Assembly (NCBI RefSeq): GCF_041346945.1 | Contig: NZ_CP166851.1 | Location: 62,001-126,000, forward strand | Direction: 5' to 3' | DNA from: Amycolatopsis sp. cg9 | GTDB lineage: Bacteria; Actinomycetota; Actinomycetes; Mycobacteriales; Pseudonocardiaceae | DNA length: 64,000 nt | In this document: positions 1 to 7,184 of the stretch, one piece after another | How the letters are laid out: each line of letters opens with the position of its first letter | Position numbering within the stretch: position 1 is the first letter of the stretch | Translations under genes and position numbers: made by a program | The notes under the pieces: generated by a model | Told to the model about the DNA's origin: nothing | Seen by the model: only the letters and a program-made list of their open reading frames with translations | Databases searched by the model: none

Positions 1-122
1 CGGTCGAGCTCTTCCCATCGGCGCACCAGGTCGACGACGTGAGGAACGATCGGCCGCGCACGTGTGCTGACGAACCCGTTCTGCATGTCGACGACGACCA
101 GCACGCTCTTTCCGCTGTTCAC
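1..122 (-). CDS. Isochorismatase-family cysteine hydrolase, N-terminal fragment (runs off left edge)
   Basis: Only about the first 40 codons are in the window. The GTG start at 122 overlaps the stop of the upstream gene by four bases (GTGA), so it is the last visible gene of a leftward operon. The N terminus reads straight into VVVDMQNGF, the opening strand of the isochorismatase-like hydrolases, in which the Asp belongs to the catalytic triad. Family members hydrolyse isochorismate, nicotinamide or similar amides in the cytoplasm. The substrate cannot be told because the Cys and Lys of the triad lie outside the window. Confidence 0.75.
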   Translation of the reverse strand, partial: MNSGKSVLVVVDMQNGFVSTRARPIVPHVVDLVRRWEELD

Positions 123-1309
123 GGCGCTTCCTCCTTGAGTAGTTGCACGGTCTCAATGAGCTTCTGGTCCAGCTCGCTCGAGGACACCACGGCGGCGCGC
201 AAGGCCCGCAGCTGTGCCGGTTCATTCGCGTCGCCACGCACGATTGCCGCCCGACGTCCGCGGAGCCAACGCCAGTCATGGCCGGCGGGCAACTTCGGGT
301 CCTCGCCGTCACGAATCTGCTGCTCTAGTTCTTCGCAGAGGCACCACAGTCCCTGGGCCAGGAGCTCAACGGAGGCCAGATCGTCTTCGGTGAGCGCGGC
401 CGCCGGCGCGAGCGGGTGGTACGCCACCCCGGCCCACGACGCCCAGCCGAGGGACACTCCGTCGACGCCAATCGGCACGTGGTCCTCGGGCGCGAACCCG
501 TCGTTGAACAGGCGCTGCTCGATCTGACGAGCATGGTGGTGGTCACCGTCGCCGCTACCGAGCAGCGCGCGGGGCGAGGTGAGCAGCCGCAGGGCGGTGT
601 GCAGATCACGTCCCGACCAGGCAGGTTCAACCAGCCAGAACGCTGTGAGCACATACCGAGCACACGCTCGTTCGTGATCCAGCAGGCGAGATAGGTGGGC
701 CGCGAGTCGCTGCCGTACGAAGCGGTGGGACTCGCGCCGCCACACCGACACATCAGCGATCGCGTCTGCGCGGTGCGGGGTGACCATGTGCCACACCGCT
801 ACTCCCCAGCTGAACAGGTACAACAGACCACGCACCGGAGGTTCGCCGTCCTCGTCGAGAACGAGTTCGACTCGCTGCGCGTCGGCCCAGCCGACGGTGA
901 CCGGGACAGCCGACAGCGCGCTGGCCAACTCGTCGACTGCCGCGCCAACGAAGACAGGTACGAACTGGTGAGCGTGCACGAGGAACGTTCCGTCACCTGA
1001 GATCGAGGGCCGCAGGTTGCCGAACAGCTCTTCTGGACGGCGTCGGTACGCAAGGGAGTAGAGCTGGGCGTAGGGGTCGTCGGCGCGCTTGGGGGAGGAC
1101 TGTCCGTCCTCGTGGCGCATCAGCGCTCGCCGCACGCTCTCGACGCTCGCGGTCATGGGTATTCCGGCCTCCTGAGCCATCCGGTGCAGCTCGAAGGCCG
1201 CGCGGTTCAGCGACCAGCCGCGTTCCTCACGGCAGCCGCGTAGCACCCCATTGGAGCGTCCCGCGTCGTCGTGGTTCGCCGCTAGTGACATCGGCAATGT
1301 CACCCCCAT
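119..1309 (-). CDS. HTH-type regulator-like protein of unknown ligand
   Basis: A 396-residue soluble protein without signal peptide or membrane segment. The first ~75 residues look like a divergent helix-turn-helix (GVLRGCREERGWSLNRAAFE, then SVESVRRALMRHEDG). This arrangement is common at the N terminus of long actinobacterial regulators of unknown signal. The remaining ~300 residues match no family I recognise. It follows the GNAT gene by about 50 bases and overlaps the hydrolase gene by four, so it is probably co-transcribed with both. ATG 1309 was chosen; ATG 1291, preceded by a G-rich stretch, is an alternative. DNA binding is inferred only from the N terminus. Confidence 0.6.
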   Translation of the reverse strand: MGVTLPMSLAANHDDAGRSNGVLRGCREERGWSLNRAAFELHRMAQEAGIPMTASVESVRRALMRHEDGQSSPKRADDPYAQLYSLAYRRRPEELFGNLRPSISGDGTFLVHAHQFVPVFVGAAVDELASALSAVPVTVGWADAQRVELVLDEDGEPPVRGLLYLFSWGVAVWHMVTPHRADAIADVSVWRRESHRFVRQRLAAHLSRLLDHERACARYVLTAFWLVEPAWSGRDLHTALRLLTSPRALLGSGDGDHHHARQIEQRLFNDGFAPEDHVPIGVDGVSLGWASWAGVAYHPLAPAAALTEDDLASVELLAQGLWCLCEELEQQIRDGEDPKLPAGHDWRWLRGRRAAIVRGDANEPAQLRALRAAVVSSSELDQKLIETVQLLKEEAP

Positions 1310-1358
1310 GTCCGTGCTGTCATCTACCGCACCCTCTCTGAACAGCCAAAACTGGCCA

Positions 1359-1931
1359 CTAATAGGTCAGTTCCTTGACAACTCCATCAGTGACTTGCTG
1401 ATCACCTTGCGCATCCGATACTGGCCGCTCGAACAGCGCGGCGGAAGGACGCTGCGGATCTGCAATCCGGACGAACCGGAATCCGGCGGCCCGGTAGTAA
1501 TCGTGCAGCCTCGTGTTCGAGGTCCACGCGTCGAGCCGCACGAACGCCTTGCCGCGTTGGCGGGCGATCATCTCGGCGTGATCGAGCAGCAGCGAGCCGA
1601 GCCCGCGGTGCCGGTTGCGCCGATCAGTGATCATCCGATGAACGATCACGCATTCGGCCTGTTCAGCGGGCGTCCATAGCCACGAGTCGGTGTGCTCGTC
1701 AATCGCGATCGTTGCAGCAGGACGCTCGTCCACCTCCGCGATCCAGGTTTCGCCGGCGGCGACCGACGCCGCCACCCGCTCCTCGAACCGTGCCGCGGAG
1801 AGTCCCTTCTCGGACCACTGGTCGCTCCCGATCGAGGCGAGCCACTGGGCGGTCTCGCGCCGCCACCGGGCGATCATGGCCACTTCTGCGGTGTTCGCGC
1901 GCCGGATCTCGACGTCCGCCTTCCCGCTCAC
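1359..1931 (-). CDS. GNAT-family N-acetyltransferase
   Basis: This 190-residue protein has the order of a single GNAT domain: an N-terminal strand (VEIRRANTAEVAMIARW), a central strand pair (ETWIAEVDERPAATIAI) and the acetyl-CoA loop in NRHRGLGSLLLDHAE, which fits the family R/Q-x-x-G-x-G/A motif. The C-terminal RLHDYYRAAGFRFV is the usual final helix-strand. GNAT enzymes move an acetyl group from acetyl-CoA to an amine; the acceptor is not predictable here. The GTG start at 1931 overlaps the stop of the GntR gene (GTGA), so the two are translationally coupled. Confidence 0.88.
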   Translation of the reverse strand: MSGKADVEIRRANTAEVAMIARWRRETAQWLASIGSDQWSEKGLSAARFEERVAASVAAGETWIAEVDERPAATIAIDEHTDSWLWTPAEQAECVIVHRMITDRRNRHRGLGSLLLDHAEMIARQRGKAFVRLDAWTSNTRLHDYYRAAGFRFVRIADPQRPSAALFERPVSDAQGDQQVTDGVVKELTY

Positions 1932-2734
1932 TCGTCCTCCCCACGGTCGTTGTCCCTGTTCAGAGCGGCGCGGATGAGCCCCAGGGCCTGGTGGTCACCA
2001 AGTTCGTGGATCAGCCGGTTCCGGTCCGCCACTGATCGCTTCCTCGTAACCCTGGTGATCTGGTGCGGGTTGGCGCCGATTCGGATGTAGTCAGTGATCC
2101 ATGTGCCAGTGGGCACCGCGAGGGCCATGGCCTCGTCCGGGGTGGCCGGCCGCGCGTGGTTGGAGTCGCGCCAGGCCACTTCGCCCAGGCCGCGATCGGC
2201 CAGGCGGCGCGTGGTGCCTTCCGGGATGTCGTGCGGAGAGTCGAGTCCTGCCTCTTCGGCCAGGGTTTTCGGATACCAAGACTCCTCCCAGGACCACGGC
2301 TCCCCGTCGACCAGTTGCCGCAAGGTCCGCACCACCACCCACGACTCCGGCTCGATCCCCAGCCACCGTGCGACTTCAGCGTTCGCCGGCTCCATCCGCA
2401 TCGCGAACTCCTTCGACGGCTCACGTCCGGCCAATCGCACGGTCTCCACGAAGACGTCGGAGATCGCGGATGGAGGCCGGTCAGGGCGGATGAAGTCGGT
2501 GACGACGTGGTCGAGCACTTCCTGCGACCGAACGATGGTGCCGCGGCTGGTCGAGGTCATCAGCAGCCGCTCCGCGACGAGCTGCTTCACGGCAGCGCCG
2601 ATGGTGACCGGCGATGTATTGAACCGTTCGCCCAGTTCAGCGTGGGTTGGCAGCCGATCACCGGGCTTCCAGACCCCGTCGTGGATGTTCCGACGCAGCC
2701 GGTCGGCGACGTAGGTCGTCTTCGTCGGACTCAA
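1928..2734 (-). CDS. GntR-family transcriptional regulator with UTRA-type effector domain
   Basis: 268 residues. The first ~75 form a winged helix (YVADRLRRNIHDGVWKPGDR then LPTHAELGERFNTSPVTIGA), typical of GntR regulators. The rest has the UTRA pattern of the HutC subfamily (WVVVRTLRQLVDGEPWSWEE, DYIRIGANPHQITRV). The start is TTG 2734, preceded by GGGAG. GntR/HutC repressors commonly guard transfer functions on actinomycete integrative elements (KorSA of pSAM2 is the model). The gene diverges from the transfer operon at 2874, and two matching 16-bp sites lie in between, so autoregulation and control of that operon are likely but inferred. Confidence 0.87.
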   Translation of the reverse strand: MSPTKTTYVADRLRRNIHDGVWKPGDRLPTHAELGERFNTSPVTIGAAVKQLVAERLLMTSTSRGTIVRSQEVLDHVVTDFIRPDRPPSAISDVFVETVRLAGREPSKEFAMRMEPANAEVARWLGIEPESWVVVRTLRQLVDGEPWSWEESWYPKTLAEEAGLDSPHDIPEGTTRRLADRGLGEVAWRDSNHARPATPDEAMALAVPTGTWITDYIRIGANPHQITRVTRKRSVADRNRLIHELGDHQALGLIRAALNRDNDRGEDE

Positions 2735-2755
2735 CGCTCAGCTCCCTCTTCCACG

Positions 2756-2823
2756 GTTTCCCAAGAGAAACCTAGCGAACACCCTTGACAGGCACCATCC
2801 CCGACATGTTTATTAAGAGAAAC
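2756..2823. promoter_or_regulatory. Divergent promoter region with paired putative GntR operators
   Basis: Two 16-base sites share the form GTTT(N4)AAGAGAAAC: 2756-2771 and 2808-2823. Their centres are 52 bases apart, about five helical turns. A rightward promoter lies between and over them, with TTGACA at 2785-2790 and a GTTTAT/TTTATT -10 near 2808-2814. Occupation of the right site would cover the -10. The arms fit a GntR-type palindrome with GT/AC ends. Which protein binds is inferred from the adjacent GntR gene. Confidence 0.55.
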
Positions 2824-2873
2824 TGTTACTGATCTTGAACGGTTGAACCGATGAACAGGGAGGTTGAGAAGCG

Positions 2874-3200
2874 ATGACCAGCACAAAGACCCAGCTCCGC
2901 GCCTGGTACCCGTCCCCTGCCCGGGGCTCGAAGGTGGAGCCGACGGTGCCCGAGCTGCTGGCGATGGCCGATCAGAGCCGCCAGGACTGGCGGCCGGAGG
3001 AGCCCTCGAGCCGCGATCTGGCCGCCTTGGACCCCGAGGTTCCGAAGCTGCTGGCCGAGTTCGCAGGCATCCAGAAGCAGCTGCTCGACACCGCTGAACG
3101 GAAGCTCGCGCGCACGATCCGGCCGTCTCGCCGACGCGCGCTTCGCGACGAGATCAAGGGCCACTGGGACGCCATCGGCCACCTGGCCACCGGCGCCTAG
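2874..3200 (+). CDS. Small conserved-looking hypothetical, first gene of the transfer operon
   Basis: 108 residues, no signal peptide or membrane segment, rich in charged helices; the C-terminal half (LLDTAERKLARTIRPSRRRA) is basic. The ATG at 2874 is preceded by GGGAGG, 12 bases upstream of the start, and follows the GntR-site promoter by about 50 bases. It opens the rightward operon that carries the membrane proteins and DNA translocases. I do not recognise the family. Position suggests a regulatory or accessory role in transfer, but nothing in the sequence proves this. Confidence 0.6.
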   Translation: MTSTKTQLRAWYPSPARGSKVEPTVPELLAMADQSRQDWRPEEPSSRDLAALDPEVPKLLAEFAGIQKQLLDTAERKLARTIRPSRRRALRDEIKGHWDAIGHLATGA

Positions 3201-3239
3201 TCCCCCGGCCAACCAAGCCCCCGTGAACTGGAGTCCCAG

Positions 3240-4373
3240 ATGACCCTTACGGAGCAGCCCACGACCAACGGGCACGCGCCGGCTGCGGCGTTCGTGCCGC
3301 CGCAGATGACCACCCAGCTCTACGCCGCGACTCCGCAGTCCCAGCCCCCCGCCACCCCCGACCGGTTCACGTCGATGCCGTCGGCGGCCGAGTTGAAGGC
3401 CCTCGAGCAGCGCGCCACCGAGGCGGTCGAGGTCCAGGACGCCGAGGTCATTCGCGAGTGGAAGAGCCGCAAGGAACTCGACGCTGACTGCGATCTGGCG
3501 GAGAAGCACCGCACCGCCCTGCGTGCCGTCCAGGCCAAGCGCAACGCATTCGAGATCGAACAGGCCGAGCGCGAACTCTCGACCGAGCAGGAGATCGCGA
3601 AGGCCAAGCAGCGTGACGTGCTGGACGCCATCAGGGCCAAGGACAAGCTGCGTGCCCTCACCAGTGCGACCGCGTTCCTCGGCGCGCAGTACCGCTCGCG
3701 GAAGCTGGCTCTCAACCTCGCTGGCGCACCGGCGGTCGCCGGCGTCATCATCGGCACCGTTCAAGCTCAGGACGCCTGGTCGCGGGTCATGCACCTGACC
3801 TGGACCAATCCTGTCTGGTCGGTGCTGTTCCTGCTGGAATCCCTGGCGACCGCTCCGCTGGTGGCCATCCTGATCTTCCAGGCTGGCAGGCCCGGCGGCT
3901 CGGCCAGCGCGATGCGGCAGGCGTTCGCCTCGATGCGCAAGGAGAAGTTCGCTGGGATCAAGGCCCTGCTGCTCGGCATCAGCGTGTTCATCAACGTCGC
4001 GCCGCACCTGATCCTCGGCGAGCTCTCGGGTCTGATCTGGCTCTGGGTCCCGGTCGCCGTTGTGCTCTCGCTGTGGCTGCTGCCGGTCCTCGCCGCGGAG
4101 TTCAACGACCGCATCCTCACGGCTAAGACCGACGCTGAGCTGAGCGCCCCGGCAGGACAGCTTTCGAGCGAGCTGTCGAAGCTCGGCCGCATGGTGCGCG
4201 CGGTCGAAGAAGCCGAATTGACCGGCGCGCTGAAGGCCCCGGAGGACCAGGCCACCGCCGGCGCCGGCGCGATCCGCAAGGTGCTCGCCGCACGCTTCGG
4301 GCAGGCCGGCATGCCGGACGCCCAGCTCACCCGTGACTGGCTGAAGTTCGTCCGCACCGGCGAACTGCCGTAA
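3240..4373 (+). CDS. Multi-pass membrane protein with N-terminal coiled coil, transfer-module protein
   Basis: 377 residues. The first ~55 are Pro/Ala-rich. Residues ~55-140 are a long, highly charged helical stretch that should form a coiled coil. Four hydrophobic segments follow between ~155 and ~290 (for example APAVAGVIIGTVQA and LIWLWVPVAVVLSLWLLPVL), then a charged cytoplasmic tail. Membrane proteins of this kind sit beside the translocase gene on actinomycete transfer elements, where Spd proteins aid plasmid spreading; assignment as Spd-like rests on context alone. Its 3' end is followed by two strong hairpins. Confidence 0.6.
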   Translation: MTLTEQPTTNGHAPAAAFVPPQMTTQLYAATPQSQPPATPDRFTSMPSAAELKALEQRATEAVEVQDAEVIREWKSRKELDADCDLAEKHRTALRAVQAKRNAFEIEQAERELSTEQEIAKAKQRDVLDAIRAKDKLRALTSATAFLGAQYRSRKLALNLAGAPAVAGVIIGTVQAQDAWSRVMHLTWTNPVWSVLFLLESLATAPLVAILIFQAGRPGGSASAMRQAFASMRKEKFAGIKALLLGISVFINVAPHLILGELSGLIWLWVPVAVVLSLWLLPVLAAEFNDRILTAKTDAELSAPAGQLSSELSKLGRMVRAVEEAELTGALKAPEDQATAGAGAIRKVLAARFGQAGMPDAQLTRDWLKFVRTGELP

Positions 4374-4382
4374 CCCCAAGCC

Positions 4383-4431
4383 GGTGGTCCGGCCAACGCC
4401 CCCCTACCAGCACTGCGCTGGCCGGACCACC
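4383..4431 (+). terminator. Hairpin terminator
   Basis: A perfect 13-bp stem: GGTGGTCCGGCCA at 4383-4395 pairs with its complement at 4419-4431 across a 23-base loop. It begins ten bases after the stop of the membrane-protein gene. There is no T-run, as is usual in high-GC actinomycetes. Confidence 0.6.
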
Positions 4432-4459
4432 TCCCAATCGAACACGGAGTCCGTGGACG

Positions 4460-4499
4460 CGTTGAGGTCCACCGGTAGCAGATCCGGTGGACCTCAACG
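4460..4499. terminator. Second, stronger hairpin terminator or attenuator
   Basis: A perfect 16-bp stem, CGTTGAGGTCCACCGG at 4460-4475 and its complement at 4484-4499, closes on an 8-base loop. It follows the first hairpin by only 28 bases and lies 132 bases before the next start. Two strong stems in a row within one operon imply either full termination with a new promoter after 4500 or attenuation. Confidence 0.6.
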
Positions 4500-4631
4500 G
4501 GAGCACGGAAGCCCGTCACCCCAACTGAACAGCACAAACGAACGCTCCGGCCGCTGCGGGCCGGGCAGGCGCGGAACTGCTTTCGACTCACGGAACCCGC
4601 GCTCCGATTGCACGGAAGGAGAACGACCGCG

Positions 4632-5405
4632 ATGTCCACACCAATCGACACCGGCAACCACGCCGGCAGCGAGACGGGTGCCGACGCGGAGTTCACCACG
4701 GCGGACTTCGCGCTGCTCGCCTCGAAGGGGAACTGGGAAGCCCAGCCTCCGACGCAGGTTGCGGCATCCGCCAAGACGGACTCTGCCGCGAACATCGACC
4801 GCGCAACGCCGATCGGCGACCCGGACGCCGAAGGCTGGAACTCCGCCGCCGCCAAGCAGGCCAAGAAGGCCGAGCAGAAACAGGTCACGGCGAACACCAC
4901 CGACAAGAAGTCGCGCATCCTCACCGCGGCCGCTTGGACGCCGGGCGACTACACCGCCGTTGCTCCAGCAGATCTCGGCGCGCTGTTTGCTGAGCACCGC
5001 GAGCGCTGCCAGGCCATCGACGCACCGATCGGTCGCGGCCTTTACCACGTCTACGCCGGCTCCGCCGCGACCGTCGGCGTCGCCCTGAACGTGTTGTCCT
5101 ACATCACCGCGAAGCTGTCTGCGTTGCTGACCGACCCCAAGAACTCCTCCGCGCCCGGCTCCCTGGAGGAGACCGTCGCAGTACACGTGCGCCGGGCGCA
5201 GAACGCCCGGTTCGGGGTCGGGAAAGTCCTGTACAGCGGCTGGGCCACCATCTCGACCCCGACGGCCACCGCCCTCAACCTGGTGTCGTGGCTGGCCGCC
5301 CAGTCCGCGGTTGCGGTCAACGATCCGCGCCGGTTGCGGCGCGTACTGCTCGCGGCGCTGCTGGCTGCGATCGTCATTGCCGGTATCACGATGGTGGCGG
5401 GCTGA
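4632..5405 (+). CDS. Hypothetical membrane-anchored protein, transfer module
   Basis: 257 residues from ATG 4632, chosen because GAAGGAG lies ten bases upstream; the in-frame codon at 4608 has no such site. The N-terminal ~100 residues are hydrophilic and Ala-rich with a basic patch (KQAKKAEQKQ). Residues ~125-155 contain a weak hydrophobic segment (ATVGVALNVLSYITA). The C terminus ends in a clear transmembrane helix (VLLAALLAAIVIAGITMV). The next gene starts three bases after its stop. No family recognised; operon position suggests a transfer-associated membrane component. Confidence 0.6.
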   Translation: MSTPIDTGNHAGSETGADAEFTTADFALLASKGNWEAQPPTQVAASAKTDSAANIDRATPIGDPDAEGWNSAAAKQAKKAEQKQVTANTTDKKSRILTAAAWTPGDYTAVAPADLGALFAEHRERCQAIDAPIGRGLYHVYAGSAATVGVALNVLSYITAKLSALLTDPKNSSAPGSLEETVAVHVRRAQNARFGVGKVLYSGWATISTPTATALNLVSWLAAQSAVAVNDPRRLRRVLLAALLAAIVIAGITMVAG

Positions 5406-5408
5406 CCA

Positions 5409-7064
5409 ATGCCGACCACCACCAGCAGCCGCCGGCGAAGCCGCTCCACCGCACCTACCCGTCCCGTCCGTGCGGCGGGACACCTGGCAGGTCGGCGCGC
5501 GGGTCGTCACGGCGACCCGGACCAGTGGTTGAACCGGGTCGAGCGGGAGGTCGGCGAGTACGCCCGCGACATGATCCACCGGGGTCACCAGGCCCGGCGG
5601 ATTATCTACAAGAAGCGTCCTGCTGTTGCGGGGAAGGGCAAGATCCGACACGTCCGCGTCGCCGGTCGTGGACTCGTTGTTGTCGGCCGCGCTGCGGTCG
5701 GAACTGCCGCCGTCGCTGTCGCCGGCGCCTACCTGACGACCCGCTGGACCGTGCGGCACTCCTACCGCGGCTACCGCGCGGTCAGGCCGCACGTGAGCCG
5801 CGTTGCCGGGCACGCTGCTCGGTACGTGCATTCCCGCAGCGTTGTCTACGGCGATGCCGCGGCCCGGCGGATCGTTCGGATGCAGGCCCGCAACCGCGTT
5901 CGGGTCCGCCGAATGCGGTATGCGGCAGCGACACGGCTGTCTGAGCTGCACGTCCGCTCGATTCAGCGGGACTGGAGCCGGATCACCCCGGTAGCTGCGC
6001 GTGCGGCAGCTGCGGTCGCACCTCGGAAGGGTCGCGTACACCCGATTCGTCAGTTCGGTGTGTTCAGCGGCGGCTCCAGTGCGGCCGGCCGTCGAGCGGA
6101 GGCCGAGGCGATCCGTCGAGCGGCGGACAACCTCGCCGACACCGCGTCGACCGACCGCGGAAGCAACGGCGACTCGGTCGGCCGAGGTGGCGTCGGCACT
6201 CTCGACGGTTCGGGTGATGCGCCAAAGCCGGCTTCGGGTGTGCGGGTGGAGCCCTCGGCTGACGAGGACGCTGCTGTTCGTCGCGCTCGGGCGAAGCTCG
6301 CCGGCCTCGGCGACGTCGATCTCGGCCGCACCCCGACCGGCGACCCGGACAAGGAAGCCCGCCGGGCCGGACTTCCCGAGGCCACGCCCGGCGTCTGGCA
6401 GCAGAACAAGCCCGATGTCCAAGAGACGCCCAAGCCGCAACGCGAGTCCACAGAGGACAGGGCGCGGCGGCACGACCTGGAGAACCACACGCTGCTGCGG
6501 CCTGACGGCTACGTGCCTGGGTGGGTCGGCCCCCGCATGGAGTGGGACTACGTCGTCCCGCCCGACAACAAGGCCGCCCAGACGCAACGTCCGGACAGCG
6601 GAGCGCACGCAGCTCGGGCGGCAGAGAGCGACCGTGGCGATCGCTCGACCGCCGCTCCGAAGACCCCCGCCAGCAACACCCCGAAGTTGAGCACGATCAG
6701 CACCACTGGAGGAACGATGTCGAACGACCCGACCGTCCACCTGAACAGGGGTTTTGCCCTGCTCGCGGACTACACCCCCGAGGGCTTCCAGGACTGGTTG
6801 CAGATGCTCGCCGGCACGGCGCACGCCTTTCGACTGGGGGCGGAGGCGGTCACCGTGCTCGCGTTGCGCATGGACATTCAGGAGAAGATGGACCCCCGCG
6901 CACTTCAGAAGCTCTACCTGACCGGCCCGATCCTCGGCACGGCCATGCAGATGACCGCCGGGGCGACCAAGGACTTCTGGTGGCTCTACCAGGACCGCTT
7001 CGAGGTCAACGGTGATCGTGGTCGCACGATGCGCGACGAGTCCCGGTTCTTCGGCCGGCGCTAA
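5409..7064 (+). CDS. Large basic protein with one membrane helix and a separable C-terminal domain
   Basis: 551 residues. The N terminus is very Arg-rich, followed at ~90-110 by one hydrophobic helix (AAVGTAAVAVAGAYL) and another basic stretch. Residues ~200-430 look disordered, with charged and Pro-rich sequence. The final 115 residues form a compact, differently composed domain starting MSNDPTVHLNRGFALLADY, and an internal ATG with its own ribosome-binding site opens that domain. The gene precedes the translocase gene and is closed by a 12-bp terminator stem. No family recognised; a transfer-associated role is inferred from the operon. Confidence 0.6.
   Translation: MPTTTSSRRRSRSTAPTRPVRAAGHLAGRRAGRHGDPDQWLNRVEREVGEYARDMIHRGHQARRIIYKKRPAVAGKGKIRHVRVAGRGLVVVGRAAVGTAAVAVAGAYLTTRWTVRHSYRGYRAVRPHVSRVAGHAARYVHSRSVVYGDAAARRIVRMQARNRVRVRRMRYAAATRLSELHVRSIQRDWSRITPVAARAAAAVAPRKGRVHPIRQFGVFSGGSSAAGRRAEAEAIRRAADNLADTASTDRGSNGDSVGRGGVGTLDGSGDAPKPASGVRVEPSADEDAAVRRARAKLAGLGDVDLGRTPTGDPDKEARRAGLPEATPGVWQQNKPDVQETPKPQRESTEDRARRHDLENHTLLRPDGYVPGWVGPRMEWDYVVPPDNKAAQTQRPDSGAHAARAAESDRGDRSTAAPKTPASNTPKLSTISTTGGTMSNDPTVHLNRGFALLADYTPEGFQDWLQMLAGTAHAFRLGAEAVTVLALRMDIQEKMDPRALQKLYLTGPILGTAMQMTAGATKDFWWLYQDRFEVNGDRGRTMRDESRFFGRR
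6706..6719 (+). other. Internal in-frame ribosome-binding site and ATG
   Basis: Inside the 5409-7064 gene, GGAGG lies four bases before an in-frame ATG at 6717 (codon 437). The residues after it form a distinct 115-residue domain ending at 7064. This is a better initiation site than that of the full-length gene. A shorter second product from the same frame is therefore plausible. Confidence 0.45.
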
Positions 7065-7086
7065 TCCCGAGATGGTCGCGGTCAAT

Positions 7087-7122
7087 CCCGGCCACCCCGA
7101 TCTCGCGCGCGGGGTGGCCGGG
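7087..7122 (+). terminator. Hairpin terminator
   Basis: CCCGGCCACCCC at 7087-7098 pairs perfectly with 7111-7122 around a 12-base loop. It starts 22 bases after the preceding stop. A possible GTG codon at 7122 for the next gene falls inside this stem, which argues for the downstream ATG at 7185. Confidence 0.65.
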
Positions 7123-7184
7123 TGTTGTCCCTGACCAATCCACTTACGAACGATCGGTTTGATCAGAGAGCGAGAACGACTCCG

